Part shown: one piece after another, positions 26,901 through 40,100 of the stretch
Position numbering within the stretch: the first letter of the stretch is position 1
Layout: each line of letters starts with the position of its first letter
Source: Daphnia carinata
Taxonomy: Eukaryota; Arthropoda; Branchiopoda; Diplostraca; Daphniidae
Direction of reading: 5' to 3'
NCBI RefSeq assembly: GCF_022539665.2
Contig: NC_081333.1
Span: forward strand, 6,942,971-7,006,970
Length of the DNA stretch: 64,000 nt
Notes under the pieces: model-generated
Told to the model about the DNA's origin: nothing
Database searches by the model: none
What the model saw: only the letters and a program-made list of their open reading frames with translations
Translations under genes and position numbers: made by a program

Positions 26901-28110
26901 CAAGTTTGATTGAACGCTGCTCTTTGTAGGGCTTCTTATCTTCGTCCAGTGGAAAGCCGTGCAGATAGCGATAGGACAGCGTCGATTTTTCTGGCCACTC
27001 TCTTTGACGTGGACTAACAATCATGGCGGAGAGATTGTTACAATTTGTGCAAAGTGCTAAATATCATCGGGGAAACTGTTACCCAGGAATTGAAGGAGCT
27101 TCATTACAAAGTCCAGTCTAGGTAATGGACATTGCCATAGACTCCCAGTCAAATGATGAAGGCCAAGAGTTACCCTCGACTTAATTAGAGTGTTGACGAA
27201 TCCGCCTGTTTTCATTAAGGGTCCACTTGCAAGAAATGTTAGCCTGTCGTGCAAGGTATCACGAAATTTCCTTTTTCTCGCCAAAGAAAAGAAACGCAAG
27301 GCACAGCGAATAGAAAAATAAAAACATCAGTTTTCGGAGCAACTCGTTTGTGTATTCCGCACGCTTCGTTTTGTTGCGTTTGTTTTTTTAATCCCGTCAT
27401 CGTGACTTTTTGTTGTGCAACTTATCGATTCAAGTCGCGCGCCAGTTATTTCAGCCCCCGTCTTTATTTAACCATTTGCGTGCATGGATGATAAGACAGC
27501 TATGAAAGTCTACGAGATTCGAATGAGAATTTCTAGCTGGATCTGATAGCTTTGATGTCTTTGTCTTTTTCGTTATCTGCAAGAAACATAAGTCTTTCCA
27601 TTGGCCTTTCTACAGCCCACCACCCCATGACGGCGTATTTTTCTAACCTAACTTCAATTGCCAATACAAACATCTTTAATACGGTAGCTGAATATGTATT
27701 TCGAAAATTGTGTCATTATCTCCTATTATTATTTTTTTTGCTATGTACCCTTAAAGAAAGTCAGGCAAAAAAAAAATAGAGACAATAAGATAAGAAAGCC
27801 AAAAATACGGAAAGGGGACAGACTTAAGAGACGACGAATCGACTGAAGGAATTTGGCCCGCTGCTAAGGAAGGGGGAGGGCACCGTTCCTTGCTGGAGAG
27901 CGGCCCACAGCCAGCAGTGGATAAGAGAAATACATACAAGAATCATTGAATAGTTACAAGTTTCTACATGCCCCCCAAGTAACTGATATCAAATCATATC
28001 CCGTGCCAAAGAGCCTATCGGAAGAATTTTGAACGACAATGCAAGCCGGATGACGTGACACCCGCAGCGAATGTTTATTTCTTTTCCCTTCCGTTCGAAG
28101 AAGAAAAATA

Positions 28111-28152
<42 letters not shown>

Positions 28153-31100
28153 AAGAAAGCCATCAGTAAAAGCGTAGTGGTGTTTATTTAATCAACAAAC
28201 TGGGTACCAGCGTTACAACAGCTACCTAGTGGGCACTGACGACCGCACGCGCCAGGCAAAAGAAAAATAATGACGACTGCGTTCGTTCAGATTCTTCACT
28301 TTGCCTCCCCCGCGTTGTACTTGACCCGTTAGTGTCATCATTTCCGGTGGCTGCGCTTGTCAAATAGTGCACGTCTCTACGTTGTCGCATATTTTATCTC
28401 AACGCAATTTCAAGACGTCCACGTTTGCAGTCGACAAATAACAAGGAAATCTACAGTCAGGAAAATGGACGCGCTACTCGACGAGAATCGATAAAGATAT
28501 GCAAAGTAGATCAGGTTCCCAATCTGTCGGCATTATGTACCGCCATAGCAACACGCTTAATATCAATTTATGAAACTAAAAACAATTCAGATCCACTCTT
28601 TTTTTTTTTCACGAAAAATTGAATGCAGCTTCTCTCTTCTATCGAATCATCAAGGCGAAAGGAAATAACAAGCGTCCGGGTGTATCCCCGAATTCGTATG
28701 TAATTGAAAATTAGGCAAATCTCAGTTTGGAGGGATGATTAGAATTATGGGAGAACAATCGATTTTTTGTTTTATGATTATTCGATTGCGTTACGAGGAG
28801 CAGACGTGAGTCACAATGCGCCATGCAGCACCGGGAGCCATCGAAAAATAGTACTGAATTGCATCATTGGTTTTTGGTTCGATCCAATTCTTGTTTTTTT
28901 CTTTTTTTGTGATGCAGCTGCCGTGCGCAAACAACGCTCGGCCTGCTAGGCTTGCCGTGAGCTGTGCCTTAACAAAAAAAAAATCAGGGTGAGACAAAAA
29001 AAAAAAAAAAAAAGCTCCTTTTTCTCTTTTTATAAAGCATGCATCCTGCCCCCACCCTTTTATAATGATGACGTTGATAGGATTGTTTGTGTGTGACGCA
29101 AAAGAAGAGAGAATAGCATGCATATATACAAACGAGACTTTTGAAAAAGAAGAACGCCATGAAAGAGTGTGTGGAGTGGTCCCATCGCGGTTTGCTATCG
29201 GCAAAGAAGTTTCGCTAGCTAAAATAAAATTAAAAAAAAAAAAAAAAAAAAGAGCTAAGGGCGTGTGGGTCTGGCTGGCACAACAGCTGCCCTGCTTCAT
29301 ATGAACAATTCACGAATAAAAGAAGACGGCGACTCCAGCTGTGAAAAAAAGTCAAGATGGGATCTCTTCTCGCATGAAAAGGTTCCACCTGATCACAGAG
29401 CGAAGACTACGCAAAATGAAATTCTGTTCGCCAATATCGAGGGGACGAGATTCTTTTGTTTGTTTTTTAAAACCTGGGTTTTTTTTTTCATTCAATGTAA
29501 ATCATCGTGTCAATGGAGACAGTCGAGCGCTGTGATGAAAGATCCACAATTTCGTTGTATTTTTTTGTTGTTTTTGATTCGGAGAAATTGAATGAAATGC
29601 CGTGTAATTATCGCTTGATGATTTATGGCTCGTTCATCCACTTTCAATTACAGGTTTTAACAGTTCGAATACTATGCACCGCGTTTTAATTAATTGACTT
29701 TCGAGTATAGACGTGATTTTTCTTTTTACCTTTGTGACATTGCCGAGTATCATACAAAGTGGAATAGCTTACGCACTCGACATTTTTGTTTTTGAATATT
29801 TTCCATTATAAGAAGGAAATGATTGGTTTCCTTACATCATTCTTACCACCTTCATTTTCTTTCTCTATAATCTAGTTTCAAAATGTTCACATCCCGAGAA
29901 CTCTCTCGTTCCGTAGCACTTCTTCCCTAATGGGGCCACACTTTCAGAACTTTTTGTTGAAGTAGATCTACATTACGCTGAGTAGAAGATGCAGTTCCAA
30001 AGTGACAGAGAACGTCCTGAGTTTTTTGTTTGTTTTTTTACACCTAGTCAACCGGACTGTAACTCTTCACAGCTGGGCCATGCTGGACATTTCGTATTCT
30101 TTGCTTTTCTCCCTAGAAAGAAAAGTTATCGAAGTCTTTTAAGAGCGACGAGGCTACACGTATTTTAGCAGAAAGCGGATAAAAAAAAGAAATCGGTCCT
30201 CTAAAGACTTGACAAGTGCGTTGGCACTTTGCTCTTGTCACTCTATTTGAATGGGGCTCTCTGCTGTGTCGTGGACTGGGGGCGCTTCTTCAAAGGTAAA
30301 TAGGCACCCCGTCCTCGTTCATGGTGCACTGTAGTTTTAACAAAGGCGAGCTAAAAAGGAAAAGTATGCCAAACAGTACAGTCGGCTGGAACATGCCCTG
30401 CGGGAGAACGGATGGAAATGGAGAGAGCTGTTATTTTCCTTATATTATTCCTTGCGTGTTTTTCTGTTTTGATTACCAGCGTTGCTCGTCCGGTCCCTGT
30501 TCCCTTTTCAAAACTCTTTTCACGAGCAGCTGTGATGGCTCAACCCAGCGGTGGTAGGGTATTGTGTCTACAAATCATGTCCCGTGTTCTCTGCTGGGAC
30601 GTTCGTCTCTGCCTATTTTTCTTTTTTCTACATCTGAGTTGTGGCATCTTTGTTTGAAGTAGGCGAACAAGAACGGCTGGTTTTCTAGTAGGACGGTTTA
30701 CGATTTGCTTTGTTGAATAGTAATGTAGACATATTGCATAATATCATAAGGCTTATTTTTTTTTCTTTCTAGATTATATTTGCATTTCTTAACCTCAGCA
30801 ACCGTTGACGTAACACCAACAATTGTTTGCTTTCAGTATTTGACGTTTCATTTTTTAACTAGCTATGACAGTGGGTGTTAGGATCGGTGATTTTTCAGTT
30901 TGGGTCAATAACTTTGGACACAAAAAGCCGTTTTTTGATGTAACTGAATATCGTTTAAGCTAAAGCTCACCAACGATTGTTAACGTTTTATCTATCCGTT
31001 CTAGCCACACCCAATGCGAAATTGCATAGAGGTAGTCCTTAAGTTTCTAACGCCTTTTCATAACCGAATTAGACCCAATAGGCTTCTCTATTTGTATAAT

Positions 31101-34100
31101 CCAAACTTAAGACGGTCAGTTTCTTCTTTTGTACTTCAACTCTATTTCCACATCAAACTGATCGCATGAAAGAGCTTTCTTTTCACGAGAATCCGTCCCA
31201 TTGATTATTAAGACTGTTCTTTTAAAATTAGATTCTTTTCTAATCACGGCCATTACGGGAGTCATATTAAATCTCTTCATTCCCCTGTGTTTTCATTTTT
31301 TTGCCAGCCTTACGCCGTATCCCATTGTTTCCACGTTCACTTATGGCAGTTGAATCAACTGACGGTATTCGTATCTGATTTTTGCCTTGAATGTGTAGAC
31401 TTGCTGGCATATCAAGTCGCCTTATTAAAGAGAAACTTCCCTTTTGCCTTTCTAGATTATAATATATTTACATACGACCTTTTAATGCTACTTTTTGAGA
31501 AGGCCAACTGCATCAAGTCATAATTTACAAGACGCTTATTCTCTACAGTTTGTGCAATTTCAAACGGATTTGTTGTTTTTCTAAATCTTCTTCAATAGTA
31601 AAACAAAATTTAATATGTAACAACTATAAGAAGCCTTTGTGACATAGTTACTTTGGCATTTACTGTTTCCCTAGTCGAAGGCGACTCTAATGATTCCCTA
31701 CTGTAACTGTTTTTTGCAGGACAATTTGAACAAAATCGGAGACGAACTTCACATGACATCTAATTTTGTCACCAAATCACAGCCGAGGAGCTCTCCTGGG
31801 AGCTTCATCGGACGATCAGAACTCTCCTCTCACACACCGGCTGGTTATTACGGTCAAAACGGAGGCGGCACAATTCCTAGGAGCCATCGACGGCCGACGC
31901 AACATTACACAACGGCTGGCATTGCCGAAAGTAATTTTCTAACGCCATCCAGTCAAACGTCAATCTCTGGCTCTTCCCGCCGACCTGGGCATCACCCGCT
32001 CAATGGCTCAGCGTCGATGGTTGCTGAACCCGGTCTCGATGCTGACGATCTGATGAACGACGATAGCGACTCAGCGTCGCAGTCTAGTCGACCAGGCAAG
32101 TTCATTTCTCATTAGCTACTCCTAATCATGCCCAACGGGACCTATGTTGTACCCCGTGCTCGCTTAACGTAGTTCTTATTTAGTCTGAACGCATAGGCAC
32201 GCCCTTCGTATACCTATAATGGCTATAAGCAAAAGGCTTATCTAATATGCCCACTGCTCTGTGTAATAAGGGCAAGTGACTGAATTACGTGATTAACAAC
32301 TCTGTCATTACATTGAGTACTTGTCCGACGTGGCTAAATTCCAAGTTAGACCCTCCCTGGACGATGAGATTAGTGAACAGCTGGGTGTAGTAAAACAGCA
32401 CGTTCGTTGATAAGCTCAAAAATTGTTTCCGAGAAACAAAAGTTTCCACGCCCTTTCGTCGTTCACGATTGGAAAATGAATGGCAGTGCCTGCCGTTTCT
32501 GCTTGCGTTATAAAGGAGGCTTATAAAAGCATCGAATAGGGCACTTTGCAACTTATTGCCCTTTTCCATGAGTCTTATTTGTTTTTGTTACGCGTAAAGC
32601 AGCGTTTACTTAGTAGTGTGCCCTATGCGAACAGCCGGGTTATTACCGGGCGTTAAGACCACTTACAATGCATAATGAAATGGTGTACTTTGACCGTTTG
32701 TCACGGCGCGTTTGCAACGCATGTCGACCGTCGCCTTGGTACAATTGACATGTCGTGACGGTGTATTTTGAGTGTGTTCGTTATTTCAACCTTTCCGCGT
32801 ATATGTTGGAACAAACCTTGAAGAAAACAGTGTTAATCGTAATAATTAAGCTTTATGATCTTGTGTCCTTATTAACTCGTAAGTTGGCAAGGCAAGCGTT
32901 AGTAATGTGGAACTTTGTCCGGGGATTTTCACGCCCGCTAATTGAATAGCTTTCCTCTTGTTTGTTAATTTAATTTTTTACATGAACATATTGGGTCGCT
33001 TAGATTCGAAATGATTTGATTCGCCGAGTGACCTTCGTATGTAATTATCGAAAATAACTTTGGAATTATGAATCATTGTTTTGTGTCGTGTTTCACGAGA
33101 ACCTAGAAAAGAAGTGACTCGATACTGGACGAGATTGAAACGAAACTTTATTCCTTTTTTATTAAATATTAGTGACCGCAGTAGCGCTAGAAGTAGGGCC
33201 ACCAAACTAAATTGTGAGGGCAATTTTCAATTTGCCTCGGACGTCATCGAATGACACGTCATTAATCTCGTCGAGTCACGATAGTGATCTCATCTTTCGC
33301 TATCTTCTTCTAACGCCCTCACTCCTCTTTCGTATAATCTTTTTGATATTTGAGCGTCTCCACCTCAGTTATCTACTTGTATTTTTCTTCTTTCCCTCAT
33401 AAATCTATTGACAGCAAGTAAGAAAATAAAAAGGTAAAAAGAAACTGTGTGTCTCCGCCGGAAGAGCCCACCACAGCTGGGATGTTTATTCTTCTCTTAG
33501 AAAAGAATGGACATAGGTTGGACTATAAGATTCTAGATGCCATCTTATGACCCAGTCCCTGCGGCCGAGGACCTCTCTTCTTTCCTTTTTTCTGTTTCCT
33601 TTCTCTTTTTTTCCAACTGATATTTTTATTAGAATGACTTTGAAGAGAGCCCTTGTGAGTATACTCAACAGAGCGCAGTCTTCTGTATTTTACCTCAACC
33701 TTTAAAAGAGCAAAACCCCCTGCGAGCATCTTCAACTGAAAACGACGAACACGAGAGGACAAGAAAAGGCTCCCTTTTGTGTGTCCTACACAATCTTTCC
33801 CAGCGCTGGCGGGATAAATAAAAAAAAAAAGAAAAATATGTCGTGGTCATATTTGTAAGAAACGGAAACATGTATATTTTATAGGAAGTAGGACGGACAA
33901 GGGAAACATCTAGCGCAACACTTTCTTCTTCCATCTTGTGTTGTTTCGTATGTGTCTTGCATTGTTTCTAAACGGGTCCTCTGCGGGACCCCAGAAGGCC
34001 TACGCAATAACGAGATTGCCCAGTGTCGACGACAATGTATTTTCATCAGCACCTTATGCCGCCTCTGTTATTCAGAGAGTTTCGCAGTCTATATCTGCAA

Positions 34101-37100
34101 ACCGGCTGTTGAACGTACGCCCTTTTTCTTTTTCCCTTTTTTTTTTTTTTTTTTTTAGCTTATTCCATTTTTGTTTTCTTTCATCGTGTTGTCAATATTC
34201 TTCAGCTTTTCTCCCCCACTTCCCGTGAGAATATAACCGTGCTAGTTTTCCCAAAGTTGAAAGCTGCTAGAAGCTGTTGGAAGTGGACCATTTAGATTTT
34301 TGTTTTTCTCGTGACGCGTCCTTTTCTGTCGCCTCCCCCCTTTGTTATAAAGGCTCCAGAGTCGGAGCATACACACGTCTCTTCATCACGAAGGCATCTC
34401 GGGTAGCCTTGCTCTTAGTTTCCCCTCTTCCTTGTTATTCCTGTTTTTTTTTTCTTTTTCTTTTGGGTCGTTCGTCCGCGTGATGGGATTCAATTCAATA
34501 ACTCGGAATGATGGGCCTGGAGATGCAGGACCTTTACTAGTAGAATAAGCAGCACCGACTGAGCGTGAAACCCTATCTCGTTCCTTTTGCTTTTTCTTTC
34601 TCCATTTACGTTGAAGGAAGGGGATGATCGTAGGCGTCGTATCTCATATACAATAGTGTAGGATGGAAAAACGACGCTAGAGGCAGCTCATTGGAACCTG
34701 TATTGCCCCTTGCTGAATGGCGTATACCGTTTCACGGTGTGACATGGACCTAGTCACGGCAGTGCCGCCTATTTTTCTCCAATGTCTCGGTCCCTTTCGT
34801 TTTATTTATTTATTTTTTTCTTCTTCTTGCCTATTCTATATAAGAGATTGTCTGGAATGAGATCAAGAAATATGGAAGCGGCCAAGAGAGAGAAATGTAT
34901 ATATAGGAGACAGCAGCGTTCTTTGCTGTCTAGTCTTTTCCTGCGTCCTGTCTATAATATGCGTCTTCTTCACTCTGCGACATTCGGCGAAAGCTCCTTC
35001 ACAATTGACGCGCGGTCGTCTTTTATTATTACATAAATCTTATTATTTCTTTTTTTTTTTTTCATTTTTTCCTATTTCTTTTTTTTTTTTTTAGATGTTT
35101 ATTTTGTTGTTGAACGACGAGAAACGTAGTTGATAAAAGGAGTTGAAGGAGGACGTCAGAGAGCGCAGAAACTGTGCGCACTTACGAAAGCAGACACATA
35201 GATAAGCTGAAAGACTGCAGTGGCATCCTGTACATCTACTGAAGAGGCTAGTTGGAAACAGTTACTCTTTTTTTTTTCTCTCGATATATGTGTGTACTGA
35301 TGGAAGGTGTTAGGCCAGGCGCAAAAATCGATCGTTTTCTTTTTTTTTTCCCATTTTGTTGGTTTTTTTTTATTACGTACTTACCGTGTCGCTCAATATC
35401 GAGAGAGGGTCGTGAACTAGAAAAGAAAACTAGAAGCAGTGAAGAGGCTCGTTTGTTGACCTTTCTTTTTTTTTCCCTGTGCTCTGTATTCCACATTTTT
35501 TTTGTCTGTACACAGGAGACGTTGCTCACAAATCTACATGCAATATAAAATACAGAGAACGGAAGCATCTCATGCATAATGGGGCAAAAAGGAAGAATAA
35601 AGCTTCTCTGAATTGCTAGCCATAAAATTCTGTGGCATCGCTGGAGTATGATTATCGTCAAATAAACATTTAATCTTGTGATTTTTGGCCATCATTAAGG
35701 GTCGTGATGCAGTGATTAGAATAAAAATCTATTCTGGAGTAAATGAGCGTAGGTTTTTGAATGTGAGACATGAGAATGGGTTTTAGTCGTTAGCGTATGA
35801 TCGTTAAACAATTTTTCCAGCAGTTTCATTCGCTGATTGTCTACCACATTATTGGTTTCTAATAGATGTGTAAAACAAATTTCTCTGGAAGACAAGGATT
35901 ACGTGTTAGAGATAAAAAAAACAAACAAGCTTTTATTACTCCGCAATCCTTATGTTTACGGTCCTCCTTTCTTTTTTTCCTGTAGCGCAACTATACATGA
36001 GCTCACGTACATCGAGATCTTCTTCCAGGGAAGAAAACTTCGATCATTACTAATAATCACGATCCTATTTTCCCACTAGGAAATGACTATTAAATAATGT
36101 AAGGTAGGACCAATATCTTGCCGAGCCGGAATATAACTTTCCGAATAAACGTTCAGGAGGATATTATTAAGTCACTACGCGCACGTTAAAACATTCACCG
36201 TTCTTGGGCGGACGCTTCTAGTTCTGCGCACGTTACTATTGTACGTGTAAACAACTCCAAACGTAAACTATAAACTTTAAATTTTTTTACGTACGAAAAA
36301 AAGAGGCACAACATTCAGATAGTTGTCCGCCAAAAGCGATCGCCTATTACAAACGCTGTTGCTAGGTCCCCGTTAAACTCCGTGCACCTCTTACGTAACA
36401 CCGGTATTGTTATAGTAAACTGACTCCTCGTCTCGCTACGATCTTTTACGAGCAAAGCTATTATAGGTGGAATAACGAGTCCCCTATCGGTTTCGTTTGA
36501 AAAGAGACACTACGCTAAAAGTATACTTAAAGGCTCTCCCCCCCCCCCCCACCACCACCAAAGAAGAGTTGCTAGGATGCTGCATTGATTTGTCTTGTTA
36601 TTTTATTCAGCCAGCTTTTTATTTTATTTTATTTTTTTTTTTTTTTATTTTTTTTTTTTTTTTTTTATGTCGATCGACACCGGGTGGAACACTTTGAAAT
36701 TCATTGACTCTTACGGAACGTAGCGGCAGAAGTGGGCGGCAAGCAATGGTGCATCCTGTGCATGGCCCTCTTGGTGGCACTGGGGACGGGCGTCGGAGTC
36801 GGAGTCCCCCTGGCCTTACGATCCGGCTCGTCGCTGCAAGAACGACTCATCGCCGCCCAGAACATCTTGGCTCAAGTGCCTCTCGTCGACGGGTATGTAA
36901 CAGAATTTCTTCTTATTTCTTTTTTTTTTTCTTTTTAGAAGGGGGTGCTTCTTTTTTTTATTTCAGTTCGCTAAAAGTACTTCCCCTTTTTACTACCTTA
37001 AAGTTTAGCGTGATGATGTTAAGTGATCTCTATGCCAATACGCAGCTAAAAAAGGTTGATTTGAAACGAGGCAGTACTTCTTTTCTAAAGTTCCTTTTTC

Positions 37101-40100
37101 TTTTTAAATGGAAAGAAATGCACACCGGCTGGGGGGTCATGATGGACACTTTTTGAATGCTAATTCTTGCCCCTTTTCCCGTTCTTTCTTTCATTCCTTT
37201 GAGTATCATTCATTCTTGTCCAATAGTATTTTTTTCCTGTCGTGAGCGACTTAAGGGGCCCTACCAACTCGTTTTTTCCACACCATAAAATTCCCCCCTC
37301 CTTATTTTTTTTTTTTTACCCAATTCTTTATACTTATATGTATTTCTATTCGTTTGCCCTTTTTTTTTTTTTTATTGATATGCTCTGGTGGCAACGAAAC
37401 TCTTCATCTGGAGAGCCCAACTACTTAGCTATTCCTTTCCTCATTGCCATTCTGCTCATCGCTTTTTTTTTCGAATCTTCTTTCTTTTCTTGTTTTTCAT
37501 TGTGATTTCTTTCTTTTTGCATAACCACTTACGGAAAATCCAGCTGTTGGAAAGATCAGAGACTGCTGCCATTGATGCATAGCTGTGCATACAGCTGATT
37601 CACTTGATGATGAATACGCAATCGCATGCAAAATGGTTTCATTCGTATACAATAGCGTCATTCCCGAAAATCATGACGTGGGCGCGATGCATCAACTGTC
37701 ATTTAAAGATTTGCGTCTTATTCGTAAATTTCCCCCACCGTTTTGGCTTATTACGTGGTGGGTTTTTAACCTTTTATTTTTTTGAATTTCGGAGCACGGA
37801 GAGAAGCTCTATTGGCCATCCTATAGCTCAGACAGAGACGGACTGCGGCGTCGAGTAAAATGACAAGTTGATGTCTGTCAAAATCCGCCGTGTGATTCAT
37901 CTGCACAGGGCGTGGCCGCAATGCGTCTGGCCTTTTTGGGGAGGTCGTGAGAAGTTGGCGGGCCTAATTTCAAGTCGACACAAGCCGGAACGTTAGCTGA
38001 TTACTCGACTGTTACTATTAACTGCGTTAGAGCGTATCACTACTGTGTGTGTGTGTGTGTGTGCACAGTAGAACTCATGTTTGTAGGATTAGCGCACGCA
38101 CAAAGTGTTTTAGCGTTGATCGTAGGGGCACTTATAGCTCACGCGTGTGTCTAAACATGGTCGAACCTGAGGTCTATTGCTCATCCATGGCGCATCTCAT
38201 CTCCCATGTAAATTGAATTAGGATTTAGCTTGACTTGGTGACGCTCAAGTGGGAGTTCTTTGTGATGAAAAATCCATCAGCTCCGCGTAGCAATGGATGG
38301 ATAACAAAACGATTGCCACTTTCCTTTTTTTATGTGGAGGGATCTAATTTATTCACAAGCGCGTTTGGAGACGTGCTAGCGCAATCGGAGTGCGAATCGT
38401 GAGAATATCATTCCACCCCCACACTTCTCTAAACTCAAATAATTCATTGATTAAGTTTTTTTTTTTTCGGCTCGCCGCTCATCGTCTTCTGCAAGTGGGA
38501 GAGACGACTAAACCATCCGCCACCGTTTAACCTTTTCTTTTATGTTTTAAAATAAAAAAAATTTCATGATTTATAGCCTTATTTCGCGCAAGATTCGTGT
38601 ACAGCATAAATGTGGAAAAGGGCGGAACCAGAACTTTCGGCGTGCGGTGAACATTTAACGATTTCCGAACATTCACCATAAAGAGTTTAACGATGTTGCG
38701 TACAATTCCAACTAATTCGTTCAACTATCGACAGGTGAAAATGTCAATAAAAAGAGGCCATGGAGACCGTGGGAAAGCATGGGAGGAAGATCGCAATTCT
38801 CAGACTTCGCTCGATCGCTGGTAGACCCGAGTTCGAATCTCGTCACAGTCTAGGATTTTCTTCAAAAAAATTCTTACCTCTATTCAATTTAAGCCTACTG
38901 AAGGCTTTGTTGGGCGGTAACACTTTTGAATGAAGTTTGGTCACCGGTGTAGCGATAATCTAATTTCTGGGTACCAACATTTTATGGGTGAGGGACTTTC
39001 GTTTCTCGCGTAGGCTTAAGTGGAGAAAATCCTTTTTTTTTGTTTGCTAGACGGCAAAATATCTGCGAATTTCAGCTAACTGATCTAATCGATTGATGAC
39101 GTTCTTGGAATTCCAGCAAAATGATCCGTCTCACATGACTTGTGAATGATTGCGTTCAAGGGCTGACAGCCTTCCTTGGCGTTTAGGCGCAATCGTTTCC
39201 CTGCTAGAAACTTGTGCCAACCGACGGCCGCACGAGTAAGAAAAACTTATGTAAATGAAACTCTGCTTCCCACAGACAAACTAACTCTAAAAGCCTTCTT
39301 TCATCCGATCCTATTCCAAAGGCAAGACGCTCGTTTTCCAGCCATTCGTTTTGCCTCGTTTTCTTTTTTTTTTTTCTTCTTCTTCTTCTTCTTCTTCTTC
39401 TTCTTCTTTTAAACTACATGCAGTACCGACTCAATTAACTGTTGCCTTTAACGTATTACTTGAGCGAAATGAAAAAATTGAGCATCAGTAAGAGCTAACA
39501 TACACAAGAGCAGCCTCCGTTTCCGGATGCCTCTGGGCGCTCGTTTGCAATAAGATAAGTCCATTACTGCCAATGAGTTGTTTTTTTTGTTTTGTTTTTT
39601 TCCTTTTTGCTCGTAGCTCTTAAGTCTTGGATGTTATAGTTCCGTACATCTGCTCTACCATTGTCTCTTAAGAGGAGTGTGATCCTGTACGTAGCAGATA
39701 TAGTTCCCTCCGCCATCTCGACAGCCCCTTTGTAATCCATCACGGATCGAGTTGCCCATTAATATACACACACAGACGCTGAGACATGCCAAATGTAAAA
39801 GCCAGAAATGCAATTGAAAGAGAGTGAATTAAAGCGAGGCGCAGAGGAATCTATAGACGAACGTCGATTGGAAAAATAAATATTAAAAAAATTGATAGAA
39901 ATTCAAGAATTCCAATTGGTAAGAAAAAGCTTTTGATTACACGTATAAATAGTTACATAAAGAGCGGAGAGATTGATATTCAAAATCGGCTGTCTGCGAT
40001 TCGATTCCCCCCCTAAAAAGTCATCAATTCAACCGACGGATGTTTTTTTTTTTTTTTTTAAAGAATGAAGGAGGGATAAAAAAAAAGGCATCCTTCCCGC

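Noticed and set aside
30412-30657. 81-codon ORF with a signal-peptide-like start in dipeptidase intron 1
   Set aside because: Low-complexity hydrophobic tail, no splice or regulatory support, and on the same strand inside an intron; hydrophobic ORFs arise easily in T-rich sequence.
36493-36560. C-rich and ACC-repeat tract resembling a low-complexity coding repeat
   Set aside because: Lies inside the GC-AG intron, between T-runs, with no exon structure.
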